64,000 bases of DNA, from contig NZ_CP108678.1 in assembly GCF_035994945.1 (NCBI RefSeq), forward strand, positions 1 through 64,000, written 5' to 3'. This document shows, piece after piece, positions 10,396 to 18,333 of the stretch. Made by a program: the position numbers and the translations under genes. The notes below the pieces were generated by a model that did not search any database, was not told the DNA's origin, and saw only the letters and a program-made list of their open reading frames with translations. Each line of letters opens with the position of its first letter. Position 1 is the first letter of the stretch. Origin of the DNA: Streptomyces sp. NBC_01216 (lineage in GTDB: Bacteria; Actinomycetota; Actinomycetes; Streptomycetales; Streptomycetaceae).

Positions 10396-10424
10396 TTGCT
10401 TAACTCTATGAGTCTGTGTAGAGT
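10396..10424 (+). promoter_or_regulatory. Accessory-regulon promoter 3 (TTGCTT-N17-TAGAGT)
   Basis: TTGCTT (10396-10401), a 17-bp spacer with AACTCTATGAGT, and TAGAGT (10419-10424). It lies 70 bases upstream of the 249-residue protein gene and is close to the consensus of the ten copies. Confidence 0.75.
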
Positions 10425-10493
10425 AGTTCTCACAAGGGGTCGGGAACGACACGCAGCCCGGCCCCGTCCAACCCACACGTCCAGGAGGACGAC

Positions 10494-11243
10494 ATGACCG
10501 CTCAGACCACCTTCACCACCGTGACCGGCGCCACCTACTCGGCTGAGAGCAGCATCGGCGAGAACGGTGAGGTGACCTACACGGTCAAGCGGATCGTGCA
10601 GGAGGGCGTCATTCCGGTGGGGTCCTTCGTGATCCACCCCGACTACGACGCGCAGCCCACGGTGCCGGGCCTGGTGAACGTCCAGTTCGGCGCGGGCTCG
10701 GCCGAGGACCGGCACCAGCGCACCGACGTCCCGGCCCTTGGAAGCGCCAGTACCCCGTTCGTGGTCGGGCACAAGAAGGTGAACCCGCTGGACATCACGG
10801 CCACCTCGCCGATCATCTGGCTCCACAACCTGGCCGGTGCCCAGTACGCCACCGGTGTCGGCGCGGTGGACATCTCCGGTCGAACCGCGATGCGCACCGC
10901 TGACCTGGTGACGGCCCTGGTGGTCGAGTGGATGAAGCGCGACGACCTCGCCGAGCTGACCGCCAAGTACGCCGAGTTCATCAAGTCGGAGACCCCCTGG
11001 ACCGAGCAGCACGCCAAGGCGAAGGCCGACAAGATCGACATGCTCAAGCTCGACCTCCTGTCGATCGGCGAGCGGATCGCCGACCTGACCAAGCAGCGCG
11101 ACGAGCTGCCCGAGAACGGGATGACCAGCCCGGACGTCACCCCGGACATGGCTCCCGCCGCACAGCTCACCGGCGCGATCGCCGCGCTGAACCTCAAGCG
11201 CGCGGACCTGGCGGACGAGCTGACCGCACTGACCAAGGCGTGA
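10494..11243 (+). CDS. Conserved-looking soluble protein, unknown
   Basis: This is a 249-residue protein with a strong ribosome binding site (CCAGGAGGACGAC before ATG). The N-terminal 150 residues look beta-rich (Thr/Val/Gly-rich). Residues about 155-245 form two long helices separated by a Pro-rich loop (MTSPDVTPDMAP), likely a coiled coil (DLLSIGERIADLTKQRDEL and LNLKRADLADELTAL). This could be an assembly or scaffold protein. It has its own promoter (10396-10424) and its own terminator hairpin (11251-11281), so it is a single-gene unit. No family is recognised. Confidence 0.65.
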   Translation: MTAQTTFTTVTGATYSAESSIGENGEVTYTVKRIVQEGVIPVGSFVIHPDYDAQPTVPGLVNVQFGAGSAEDRHQRTDVPALGSASTPFVVGHKKVNPLDITATSPIIWLHNLAGAQYATGVGAVDISGRTAMRTADLVTALVVEWMKRDDLAELTAKYAEFIKSETPWTEQHAKAKADKIDMLKLDLLSIGERIADLTKQRDELPENGMTSPDVTPDMAPAAQLTGAIAALNLKRADLADELTALTKA

Positions 11244-11250
11244 CCCACCC

Positions 11251-11281
11251 CCCGGGGTGCGCCCAGTAGGCGCACCCCGGG
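11251..11281 (+). terminator. Hairpin terminator
   Basis: A perfect 13-bp stem (CCCGGGGTGCGCC / GGCGCACCCCGGG) with a 5-base loop lies 8 bases after the stop at 11243. There is no U-tract, as is usual for Streptomyces terminators. Confidence 0.75.
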
Positions 11282-11335
11282 CTCCCGGCCCAGCCCGGCC
11301 CAACCACCACGCCACCCCCTGGAAGGAGTAGGACC

Positions 11336-11596
11336 ATGAGCGACTCGCTCTCCCCGGAGACACCCGACGGCGTGGCCGACGCCGTAGCGTTCATCACCTC
11401 CGCAGCAAGCACGCTGATCGCCCAGAAGTGGGGCGTACGACCGCCCATGGTCCACAAGGCGCTCAGCACTCCCGAAGCAGTCGCCGTCACCACTACGCGC
11501 TACCTCTTGGCCCTCGGGGCCGGGAAGTCCCCCGCAGAAGCCGCAGGGCACGTGGGTCGCTCCCTGCTGGCCGACGCCAACCAGCGCGCCGCGTAG
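11336..11596 (+). CDS. Small helical protein, unknown
   Basis: This 86-residue, Ala-rich, probably all-helical protein follows a strong ribosome binding site (GGAAGGAG). It sits between two hairpin terminators, so it needs either its own promoter in the 55 bases after the first hairpin or read-through. No membrane segment or signal peptide is seen. I do not recognise a family. Confidence 0.55.
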   Translation: MSDSLSPETPDGVADAVAFITSAASTLIAQKWGVRPPMVHKALSTPEAVAVTTTRYLLALGAGKSPAEAAGHVGRSLLADANQRAA

Positions 11597-11613
11597 CGCC
11601 CGCCCCCGCCCCC

Positions 11614-11638
11614 GCCCCGCTCACAACGTGAGCGGGGC
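11614..11638 (+). terminator. Hairpin terminator
   Basis: An 11-bp perfect stem (GCCCCGCTCAC / GTGAGCGGGGC) with loop AAC, 18 bases after the 86-residue gene. Confidence 0.75.
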
Positions 11639-11667
11639 ACCCTGCTTTCTCCCTCCGCCCCACCGCT

Positions 11668-11714
11668 CCCGGCTCCCGGCTCCCGGCTCCCGGCTCCCGG
11701 CTCCCGGCTCCCGG
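11668..11714. repeat. 7-bp tandem repeat (GGCTCCC)
   Basis: Six to seven consecutive copies of GGCTCCC/CGGCTCC, a simple repeat just upstream of the larger 38-bp array. Confidence 0.85.
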
Positions 11715-11861
11715 ACAATCTCACCCGTGCCACGCACCAATGGGCCGCCAACGTCCCTGGCCTGCTGCCGTCCGACCTACCCGCTCTGCTCGCCATGGTT
11801 CCGCCCTAAGCCACCTGCCGGTCACGTCCTCCGTCCGTCTGCACAGTTCTGCCGTTCCAAC

Positions 11862-12357
11862 TCCGCTGTTCCTCTGTCCGTCGCCCGTACCGCTCCAACC
11901 CCGCTCCTCCTCCGTCCGTCGCCCGTACCGCTCCAACCCCGCTCCTCCTCCGTCCGTCGCCCGTACCGCTCCAACCCCGCTCCTCCTCCGTCCGTCGCCC
12001 GTACCGCTCCAACCCCGCTCCTCCTCCGTCCGTCGCCCGTACCGCTCCAACCCCGCTCCTCCTCCGTCCGTCGCCCGTACCGCTCCAACCCCGCTCCTCC
12101 TCCGTCCGTCGCCCGTACCGCTCCAACCCCGCTCCTCCTCCGTCCGTCGCCCGTACCGCTCCAACCCCGCTCCTCCTCCGTCCGTCGCCCGTACCGCTCC
12201 AACCCCGCTCCTCCTCCGTCCGTCGCCCGTACCGCTCCAACCCCGCTCCTCCTCCGTCCGTCGCCCGTACCGCTCCAACCCCGCTCCTCCTCCGTCCGTC
12301 GCCCGTACCGCTCCAACCCCGCTCCTCCTCCGTCCGTCGCCCGTACCGCTCCAACCC
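11862..12357. repeat. 38-bp tandem array, about 13 copies
   Basis: The unit is 38 bp and runs GCTCCTCCTCCGTCCGTCGC then CCGTACCGCTCCAACCCC. The first copy (11862-11899) is degenerate (CTGTTCCTCTGTCC) and the rest are essentially identical, so the array expanded recently. There are no variable spacers, so it is not a CRISPR. The unit length is not a multiple of three, and there is no ribosome binding site on either strand. The strand asymmetry (pyrimidine-rich top strand) is strong. Confidence 0.9.
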
Positions 12358-12520
12358 TCTGCCTCTCGCCGCACGCCGGCTCTACCCGCTCTCTCCCGAT
12401 CCAGCTGATGTTTCTTCGCACGTCCATCCAGCTCCGCCATAGGCCCGTAGGGAAGTAGTCGGCGTGCCGCAGTGCCCTTGTCCGTGCCTGTGACCTGCCT
12501 GTTTGGCTTCCAGCGACTCG

Positions 12521-12606
12521 AATGGAAAGAGACTCCAAACAGAACCTGAAACGGAACCTGAAAGAGAACTCCAAACAGGACCCCAAAGAGAACCCCAAAC
12601 AGAACC
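12521..12606. repeat. A-rich 12-bp degenerate direct repeats, about 7 copies
   Basis: Units such as AACCTGAAACGG, AACCTGAAAGAG, AACTCCAAACAG, GACCCCAAAGAG and AACCCCAAACAG follow one another with a 12-bp period, close to one helical turn. This is the most A-rich stretch in the neighbourhood. Iteron-like or bent DNA next to five palindromic boxes suggests a control region. Confidence 0.7.
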
Positions 12607-12648
12607 ACCCTGTCCGCTCCCGGCCGACGCGATCCCGACCTTCCGCCT

Positions 12649-12877
12649 GGGGGAGACATCTCCTCCAGGCGCACGAGCGGCCATGAATCCCGCCGCCGGC
12701 TACAGGGAGGAGATGTCACTCCCCCGCGGTCGGCGCTTCCTTTCCACTCCGGACGGAGGGGAGAGATCACCTCCCGGCCCAGCCGCATCCGAGGCTGCCC
12801 GGCCAGTCGGCCAGCTGTGCGCGGGGAGAGATCTCCTCCCCGACCGGAATCTCAGCGTGGAGGGGAGAGATCTCCCC
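12649..12877. promoter_or_regulatory. Cluster of five palindromic GGGGAGA-TCTCCCC boxes
   Basis: Boxes lie at 12649-12666, 12705-12725, 12755-12775, 12823-12841 and 12859-12877. The most symmetric are GGGGAGAGATCTCCTCCCC (12823) and GGGAGAGATCTCCCC (12859). The half-site is GGGGAGA and spacing is 35-60 bp. They lie between the A-rich repeats and a leftward gene cluster, partly inside the doubtful 161-residue reading frame. A dimeric repressor with cooperative binding would fit. Confidence 0.65.
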
Positions 12878-13185
12878 GGACGCACGGTCCCCGGACCGGA
12901 GAACACCCGGTCCCGGTCGGCGGTCGGGGCCTGGGTCTCGGCGTAGTAGTAGTGGTGATGGACTTCGACTCCGAGGGCGACGGCTCGGGGCTGTCCTTCT
13001 CCCTCGACGTCGGTGTGGTGGCTCCGCCGTCTCGGGGCGAGGATGTCCGTCTCCCCCAGGGCGGCCTTGACGTAGGCCCGGGCCCCGAGCTCGTCGCCGC
13101 CGATCGCGGCGGAGTCGGCGACGGGCTGGCTCCGGGGCGAGGCTGCGGGTTCTGCTCGGTGGCGCTTGGTCGGGATCATCTTCAT
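12700..13185 (-). CDS. Doubtful hypothetical protein
   Basis: This 161-residue reading frame starts with an ATG that overlaps the TGA of the upstream 64-residue gene (ATGA). That coupling favours translation. The N-terminal 75 residues have normal composition and an odd aromatic/His run (HHHYYY). The C-terminal third is a translation of the palindromic boxes and is Arg/Ser/Gly-rich. The true gene may be shorter or not expressed. No family is recognised. Confidence 0.3.
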   Translation of the reverse strand: MKMIPTKRHRAEPAASPRSQPVADSAAIGGDELGARAYVKAALGETDILAPRRRSHHTDVEGEGQPRAVALGVEVHHHYYYAETQAPTADRDRVFSGPGTVRPGRSLPSTLRFRSGRRSLPAHSWPTGRAASDAAGPGGDLSPPSGVERKRRPRGSDISSL

Positions 13186-13376
13186 CGGCGGGCCTCGCGG
13201 TCCTCGGCGGCGCGACCCGGGAGGGGCGGGACGAGCGTGAGGTGCGGGCGTCCGACGTGCCGCAGGCGGGCGGGGACCCGCGGGGAGAGCGCGGGCCGCC
13301 GGTCGGCGACGAGAGCGAGCACGTCCGCGACATGGTCGTCGAAGGACTGGGCCGGCGTGTTGGCTGGGCTGGGCAT
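13182..13376 (-). CDS. Small hypothetical protein
   Basis: This 64-residue protein has GAGGA upstream of its ATG and an ATGA overlap with the next reading frame. The first half is helical (FDDHVADVLALVADRR); the second half is Pro/Arg-rich. It follows the DUF2637-like gene after 75 bases and is probably in the same operon. Function unknown. Confidence 0.45.
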   Translation of the reverse strand: MPSPANTPAQSFDDHVADVLALVADRRPALSPRVPARLRHVGRPHLTLVPPLPGRAAEDREARR

Positions 13377-13451
13377 GGCTGGGTCCTCACAAGAATTCGG
13401 GAGCCCGCGGGCGGCCGGGGTCGGCGCCGCAGGGCGAGGCAGTGGGGCGGG

Positions 13452-14903
13452 TCAACGTCGGCCGGCGCCCGCAGGGACGAGGAGCTTCGAGCCGGGAAGC
13501 TCCTGGTAGCCGTCGGCCAGGCCGGCGAGCAGGAGCTCGTCGTCGAAGGTCTGCGCGGTCTGGGCTGTCGGCCGGTCCTCGGTGTCGGGTGCGAGAACCT
13601 CGTTGGCCAGGGCCAGGGCCTGGTCGACGTGCCGCTCCAGCGGGGCTGCCGCGCCGGCGCCATACCGGGTCACCGCAGCCGGGAGCCAGGTGTCCTGGGA
13701 CTTGTGGAACTTGCGGGCGCGAGGGGTGCCGATGCCGACGGCGCTGGCGCACTTGTTGATGCCCCATGCGAGCTTGCCGTCGCGGCGTCGGGGCACGAGG
13801 CGGACGAACCGCTCCTCCACCTCCGCGTCCGTCAGGACGTCGGTCATACCGTCGGCGGCCCCCATACCGCTCGCCACCTGCGGCTCTTCGGGGGAGGGCG
13901 GGTCGTCCGGGGTGCCGGTATGGGCGGTGCCGGTATGAGACGGAACGGTTCCGGCGACTCCGATCAGCGTGCCGCGCATGGCTTCGAAGGCCGCGGCGGA
14001 GCGCAGATTCATACCGGCCCATTCCGCTTGCCGGACGCGGAGCTGCAGTCGGCCGACGACCTGTTCCAGCACGGCCGGGTCGGCGCACCGGGCTCGTTCG
14101 CTGGCGGTCTGTGCGCGGCTGTCAGCCCGTGCTTCCAGGAGCCGGTATGCCCAGCGGGTCGGTCGGCCGGCCTTGCGGACCGCTTCTTGGGCGCGGCGCA
14201 GCCGGTACCAGCGGAAGGCGGCCCGGGAGACGCGGACCTCGGCGGTGGCCTCTTCCTGGGCCAGGTCCTGGCGGGCGGCCAGGAGCAGGGCGACGCGGAC
14301 GGCCTCGACGGGGTGGAAGAGGCGGACCAGCGCAAGACGGCGGTCCGGGCGGGCGCGGCTGCTGCGGGCGGCTCGGCGTTCCTCCAGGGAACCGAGTTCC
14401 CACAGGACCGCGGCCAGGACCGGCCACACGGCGCGGACGACCGCGCCGAGCAGCGAGGCGGCTTCGGCCGCCGAGAAGAGGGAGCTGGTGCCGGCGAGCA
14501 CCCAGAAGAGGACGCCGGACAGCCCTGGTCCTTCGCCGGCGCGGGCGCGGCGGCGGGCTCGGCGGCCGCAGACCATCGCGGCGATGTCGAGGGCGATGAA
14601 GGGCAGCAGGTCGAAGGGGTCGGTCAGGCCCATCTGGTGGCGGCCCACACGGCGGAGCCCTGTCGCCGACAGGGCCGCTGCTGCGGCGGCGATGACCATC
14701 GTCAGGCGGTCTTCGACGCGGCGTCCGTTCAGGTCGGCGGCAGCGGAGCGCTGCTTGTCGTCGAGGGCGGCGTGGACGGCCCGCCGTCGGCGCAGGGCGA
14801 GGACCGGGCCGAGGGTGAGGACGATCGTGCCGGCGACGAACTGCCAGGAGGTGAGCAGCTTGGTGATGGGGAGCGTCGTTCCCGGGAGCTGGTCGAAGGT
14901 CAC
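13452..14903 (-). CDS. DUF2637-like (SpdB2-type) membrane protein
   Basis: This 483-residue protein starts at a GTG that overlaps the TGA of the upstream gene (GTGA). It has about four to five transmembrane helices in the first 180 residues (near WQFVAGTIVLTLGPVLAL, MVIAAAAAALSATGL, FIALDIAAMVC and VLFWVLAGTSSLF), then an Arg-rich cytoplasmic part with predicted helices and a Pro/Ser linker, and a C-terminal 170-residue domain. Membrane proteins of this type (DUF2637, SpdB2-like) are common on Streptomyces plasmids, where spd genes promote plasmid spread from hypha to hypha. The C-terminal portion with KLAWGINKCASAVG looks DNA-binding-like. The family call is by topology and context. Confidence 0.6.
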   Translation of the reverse strand: MTFDQLPGTTLPITKLLTSWQFVAGTIVLTLGPVLALRRRRAVHAALDDKQRSAAADLNGRRVEDRLTMVIAAAAAALSATGLRRVGRHQMGLTDPFDLLPFIALDIAAMVCGRRARRRARAGEGPGLSGVLFWVLAGTSSLFSAAEAASLLGAVVRAVWPVLAAVLWELGSLEERRAARSSRARPDRRLALVRLFHPVEAVRVALLLAARQDLAQEEATAEVRVSRAAFRWYRLRRAQEAVRKAGRPTRWAYRLLEARADSRAQTASERARCADPAVLEQVVGRLQLRVRQAEWAGMNLRSAAAFEAMRGTLIGVAGTVPSHTGTAHTGTPDDPPSPEEPQVASGMGAADGMTDVLTDAEVEERFVRLVPRRRDGKLAWGINKCASAVGIGTPRARKFHKSQDTWLPAAVTRYGAGAAAPLERHVDQALALANEVLAPDTEDRPTAQTAQTFDDELLLAGLADGYQELPGSKLLVPAGAGRR

Positions 14904-15265
14904 GGGCTGTCCCTTCGGGCGGCCGCGCTGGCGGCCTCGGCGGCTCGTGCCTGCAGCTCTGCGGAGGCGACGAGGGCGGGTTCTTCGGTGACCCAGGTGC
15001 GAAACGCCTCGCGCTCGAGGGTGGCCTGGTGCCACAGCGCGAGCAGCAGGGGGACCAGCGGGCTGATCTGGTCGGTGGCGGCCGTGGCGGGGATCGGCAC
15101 GGCCACGATCTCGGCGGGTTCGCGCCGGGCGAGGTGGCTGATCAGCCGGCGGTGGCGGTTGCGCAGTTCGGCCAGCTCGCGTCGGGCGGTGCGGGCCTCG
15201 TGGCGCGCGGTCGCCGCTGTTCGGAGCAGGCCGGCGAGGGCGCCCTTGCGGATGAAGCGGATCAT
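14900..15265 (-). CDS. Small coiled-coil protein upstream of the DUF2637-like gene
   Basis: This 121-residue protein has an excellent ribosome binding site (GGAGGTGACCG before ATG). Residues 15-50 form a highly charged Arg/Glu helix (probable coiled coil) and residues 65-100 a second helical region. It overlaps the next gene by the GTGA junction, so the two are translationally coupled and probably work together. There is no transmembrane segment. No family is recognised. Confidence 0.6.
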   Translation of the reverse strand: MIRFIRKGALAGLLRTAATARHEARTARRELAELRNRHRRLISHLARREPAEIVAVPIPATAATDQISPLVPLLLALWHQATLEREAFRTWVTEEPALVASAELQARAAEAASAAARRDSP

Positions 15266-15368
15266 CGGTCACCTCCGCGGAACGGCTGGCCGCCAGGCTG
15301 CTGGATGATGGCGCCGGCGCGGTCGGGGGGCGAGGCCGCCGCGGCATGGGGAAGGCGCGGGTGGTGGA

Positions 15369-16028
15369 TCACGCCGCCTCCGTCCAGCCGGCCGCAACCC
15401 GGTGGGTGCGGCGCAGGTTGTCGCGGTGCTGGACAGCGGCGAGGATCGCGGCCGTGTTCTCGGCTCGCCTGGTGGCCGGGATTGAGGTGCCGGTGTACTG
15501 CTGGGCGATGCGCTGGACGTCAGCGCCGGCCTGGATCCGGTCGGTCTGGTCCTGGGCGGATCGGGTGTCTTCGGCGCGGGCGCTCGCCAGCCGCTCGTGC
15601 TCGGTCTTCAGGCGTACGGCGAGCTTCTGCTGGGACAGGCCGCCGCGGACGCCGTGCGGGTCGTCGTCCCTGAGGGCGAGCTCGGCGCATACGGCACGGA
15701 CGGGGCAGACCGCGCAGTGGTCGCGGATGGTGGCGGCCCTGCGGCGGCGCCAGGTGGCGTCGGGCTCTTCGTCGCCCTGGTAGAAGTGGTCGGGGTCGGG
15801 GGCCACCGTGTGGCACACGGAGTGCTCCAGGGCCTTGCGCAGCTGGGGCCGACGCAGTTCTCGGGCGATGAGGTGGCCGTCGCGGCCGACGAGGTACCCG
15901 CCGGCGGCGAGGACGTCAATCGGGTCGGCCTGGGCGAGATAGAGGGCGATGTCCGCCTCGTCGGTGCCGTTGGCGGCCGATGGTGTCTCGGCGAGGGCCG
16001 ACCGGCCTGCCATCATGATGCTGTTCAT
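15369..16028 (-). CDS. WhiB-like iron-sulfur regulator
   Basis: This 219-residue protein has the WhiB signature: four cysteines (C72, C105, C108, C114; pattern C-X32-C-X2-C-X5-C) for a 4Fe-4S cluster, followed by the GVRGG turn at 126-130 and a C-terminal helical extension with basic residues. WhiB-like proteins are actinobacterial transcription factors that bind sigma-factor region 4. The ATG at 16028 has AGGAG ten bases upstream. The long N-terminal (70 residues) and C-terminal (about 85 residues) extensions are larger than in typical 80-130-residue members. A plasmid-encoded Wbl may tune host or plasmid promoters. Confidence 0.85.
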   Translation of the reverse strand: MNSIMMAGRSALAETPSAANGTDEADIALYLAQADPIDVLAAGGYLVGRDGHLIARELRRPQLRKALEHSVCHTVAPDPDHFYQGDEEPDATWRRRRAATIRDHCAVCPVRAVCAELALRDDDPHGVRGGLSQQKLAVRLKTEHERLASARAEDTRSAQDQTDRIQAGADVQRIAQQYTGTSIPATRRAENTAAILAAVQHRDNLRRTHRVAAGWTEAA

Positions 16029-16070
16029 GGATTGTCGTCTCCTGTGAAGCGGGGGGCGACGCGCTCCGCA

Positions 16071-16100
16071 CGGCCTCCGGGGGACCAGCCCCGGAGGCCG
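16071..16100 (-). terminator. Hairpin between lipoprotein and WhiB genes
   Basis: A 12-bp perfect stem (CGGCCTCCGGGG / CCCCGGAGGCCG), 6-base loop, in the gap between the lipoprotein stop (16187) and the WhiB start (16028). It probably ends the lipoprotein transcript. Confidence 0.65.
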
Positions 16101-16186
16101 CTTGCGTGGAGCGCGCGGATCGGGCGGGCCGTTCGACGGTGGTGGCCGCCCCGGCCCGCGGCGCCGTGCCTGGGCACGGGTCGGGG

Positions 16187-16474
16187 TCAGCGGGTGGTGC
16201 AGCGCGGGTCGTTCGGGGCGACGGCGACGGAGCCGTACTTGTCGTTGCCGTGGAAGATCACGTACAGGCGGTTCGGCCCGTCGCACTTCGCGCCGACGTT
16301 CGAGAAGCCGTCGCTCATCACGACGATGTCCATCGGCTGCTTGTTGATCGCGCCCTTCGGCGCGTCCATGAAGGGCTGGTCGGCCTTGCTTCCGTCCAGC
16401 GAGCAGCCGGTGGCGACGAGGGCCAGCACCGTGGTGAGGGCGGCGGCAACGGCGGTTCGGGTTCGGGCGTTCAT
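16187..16474 (-). CDS. Small secreted lipoprotein
   Basis: This 95-residue protein has a classic lipoprotein signal: basic start (MNARTRT), a hydrophobic core and a lipobox (VATGC, Cys near residue 24). The mature part of about 70 residues has two further cysteines and a beta-like core (RLYVIFHGNDKYGSVAV). A ribosome binding site (GGAG) precedes the ATG. It is transcribed away from the GntR gene, and a long inverted repeat lies between them. A surface or exclusion role on a conjugative plasmid is possible but not shown. Confidence 0.7.
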   Translation of the reverse strand: MNARTRTAVAAALTTVLALVATGCSLDGSKADQPFMDAPKGAINKQPMDIVVMSDGFSNVGAKCDGPNRLYVIFHGNDKYGSVAVAPNDPRCTTR

Positions 16475-16505
16475 GGTGGGGCTCCATCACTCATAGACAC
16501 TGGCT

Positions 16506-16534
16506 CATCTGGCTCGTTCCAGTTGAGCCAGATG
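16506..16534. promoter_or_regulatory. 10-bp inverted repeat, probable operator of the GntR regulator
   Basis: CATCTGGCTC (16506-16515) and GAGCCAGATG (16525-16534) are perfect inverted repeats around a 9-bp centre. The site lies between the divergent lipoprotein and GntR genes. The half-site spacing (about 19 bp centre to centre) would suit a dimeric GntR-family repressor controlling both directions. Confidence 0.6.
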
Positions 16535-16582
16535 TGTGATGATGGTGCACCTGAAGATCGATCACGTCAAGGGGGATGCCCG

Positions 16583-17365
16583 ATGAAGCGGACCAGGGCC
16601 CGGAGCCGCCCGCGCCAGTACGGCAAGATGTGCCTCATGTCGCAGCCGAGCCAGCAGGACAAGGTCACTGCCGAACTGCGCCGCGCGATCGTGGCCGGCG
16701 AGTTCACCCCGGGCAGCTTCCTGCCGTCCAGCCGGGTGCTCGCTCCGCGGTTCGGCGTGGTCCGGAACACGGTCATGGCCGGCCTCGGACCACTGGTCGA
16801 GGAAGGGCTGGTGGAGTCGCTCCCCAAGCGCGGCTACCGGGTGGTCGGCGCCCCTTCGGCGTTCGAGGTCGTCTGGACGCAGGGCGGGCAGCTTCTGCCC
16901 GCCGGCGAGGCGCACCTCGGCCACGGCGAGGAGCTGCGCACGGAGCTGCGCCAGGCGCCGGCCGAGGTCGCCCGCCTCCTCCAGGGCTCGGACGGGATGA
17001 CGGTGGCGGTGCGCAGCACCGTGCACCGCCACGCGGGGGCCCCCTGGGCGTTCCGGCAGTTCTTGGTCCCGCGGTCGGTGGCCGACGTGGCCCTCCGGTT
17101 CCTGGAACCGGAGGCCGTCGACGAGGAGCGCCTGCTCGCGGAGCACGGGCTGGGGCAGGACGGCGTCCGCAGCTGCTGGTCTACCAGAGCTGCAACCGCC
17201 GACGAGGCCCGCGTGCTGAAGTCCGGCCCGGCCCCTGTGCACTTCATCCAGCGGACCGGCTACCGCCAGGGCGAACCGGTCTTCTGCGAGCTGATGGCGG
17301 TCCGCGCCGATCGCGTGCACCTGTCGCGGTCAGCCGGGACGCCACCTGAAGCGCCCACGATATGA
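16583..17365 (+). CDS. GntR-family regulator with UTRA-like domain
   Basis: This 260-residue protein has an N-terminal winged helix of GntR type (about residues 20-95: TAELRRAIVAGEFTPGSFLP, then SRVLAPRFGVVRNTV) and a C-terminal UTRA/chorismate-lyase-like ligand domain (about 110-250). The ATG at 16583 follows AAGGGGG; an internal ATG at 16637 is an alternative. KorSA of pSAM2 is a known plasmid GntR repressor of transfer genes, so a role in controlling transfer is likely. It probably autoregulates through the inverted repeat at 16506-16534. Confidence 0.8.
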   Translation: MKRTRARSRPRQYGKMCLMSQPSQQDKVTAELRRAIVAGEFTPGSFLPSSRVLAPRFGVVRNTVMAGLGPLVEEGLVESLPKRGYRVVGAPSAFEVVWTQGGQLLPAGEAHLGHGEELRTELRQAPAEVARLLQGSDGMTVAVRSTVHRHAGAPWAFRQFLVPRSVADVALRFLEPEAVDEERLLAEHGLGQDGVRSCWSTRAATADEARVLKSGPAPVHFIQRTGYRQGEPVFCELMAVRADRVHLSRSAGTPPEAPTI

Positions 17366-17483
17366 GCAGGTTTTGGTGTGTACGCGCCATGTGTGACGAC
17401 CATCAATCGGCTGTCCACATACGACAGGTATGGGGATAGGGTGACATCCAGTCGATCTAGCGTCGGCCCCGAAAATGCACGAT

Positions 17484-17514
17484 GCCCCCGCGACCTTGAG
17501 CAAGTCGCGGGGGC
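17484..17514. terminator. Strong hairpin after the GntR gene
   Basis: An 11-bp perfect stem GCCCCCGCGAC / GTCGCGGGGGC with a 9-base loop, 118 bases past the GntR stop and followed by TTAT. Confidence 0.65.
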
Positions 17515-17929
17515 TTATCGAACCGAGAACCGATAAGGCGGTGTCTCGTGGTGAAGCGTACCCGCACCCACGCGCAAGCACTCAGTCAGCCTGCTGATCG
17601 AGCGGCGTCTTCGACGCCGCCGCGGCGGGCTGTTCTGCTGTGCGGCTCGCGCGATGGGCGCACCGCCCCGGTTGAGGGGGGCGGGATGTCGTAGTTCGCC
17701 GGGCGGGCGCCTTTTGCCAGGCCGCTCCTCGCCCTTCTCCGCCGGTCCCGGAGTTTGCCGCTCCTCGACCCGGCCTTCACCGCTCAGCAGGAGTTTGCCG
17801 CTCCCCTGAGCGAGGTTCAGACCTCGCGGTCTGATGATCACTGCCTCACCAGCAGCAGCCCCAAGCGGGGCTTTGTCGTACCCCGGGCCAGGCCCGGAGA
17901 GGACGGAGTACATCTTGCAGTACCGCCAT

Positions 17930-18281
17930 GCCCTTTGTCAGCCCAGACCCCGCCAGCAGGGTCTATTCCCGGCCACTGCCCCGGCCGCGCGGCCAGATCC
18001 GCGCGCCAAGGCTCCTCGCGCCTGTCCGCCGCCGGGATGCCCGGGCCCGCACCGGTACGGCTTCTTGCCGCGGCCCGCACCCCTTGTCCGGCTGCGGGCG
18101 GCCTTCCGCCGCGCCGTCTCCGGCACGCGGTTCGTCCCGCTCTCGGCTGACTCGCCGGCTCGTCCGGCGGACGAGGGAGAACGGCTCTGCCGCACCCCTT
18201 GTCCTGCAGGTCAGCCGCTGGTTCCGGCCAGGTCTGAGAGGCGCCGAGGAGACGGTGGGGTCCGGGTGTGGACAAGGGGGG
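17930..18281. repeat. Left iteron group (CCCCTTGTCC)
   Basis: Four boxes: CCCTTTGTCAG (17930), ACCCCTTGTCCGG (about 18079), GCACCCCTTGTCC (about 18193) and an inverted GGACAAGGGGGG (18270-18281). They match the dense group downstream of the rep gene, so iterons flank the putative initiator gene on both sides. Confidence 0.65.
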
Positions 18282-18302
18282 CCGAAATCTTCCGCCTTCC
18301 CC

Positions 18303-18333
18303 GTCACACCGAGCCGGGCCCGCACACCTCTAT
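18303..18333 (+). promoter_or_regulatory. GTCACA-N19-CTCTAT element A
   Basis: GTCACA at 18303-18308 and CTCTAT at 18328-18333, 125 bases upstream of the rep start. It may be a promoter of an alternative sigma factor or a protein-binding site. The hairpin seen in copies B, D and E is weak here. Confidence 0.6.

Larger units (their letters stand above)
11597..12699. other. Gene-free repeat-rich region
   Basis: This stretch holds, in order, a terminator hairpin (11614-11638), a short GGCTCCC 7-bp tandem repeat (about 11668-11714), a 38-bp tandem array (about 11862-12357), a 12-bp A-rich repeat (12521-12606) and the first palindromic boxes. The long reading frames here only translate the repeats and lack ribosome binding sites. 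It could be a replication, partition or transfer control region. Confidence 0.6.

Noticed and set aside
11862..12357. CRISPR array
   Set aside because: Repeats are directly adjacent with no variable spacers and no cas genes nearby.
11721..12788. Reading frames of 180-355 residues over the 38-bp array, both strands
   Set aside because: All are translations of the tandem repeat, open in several frames because the unit lacks stops; no start signal.
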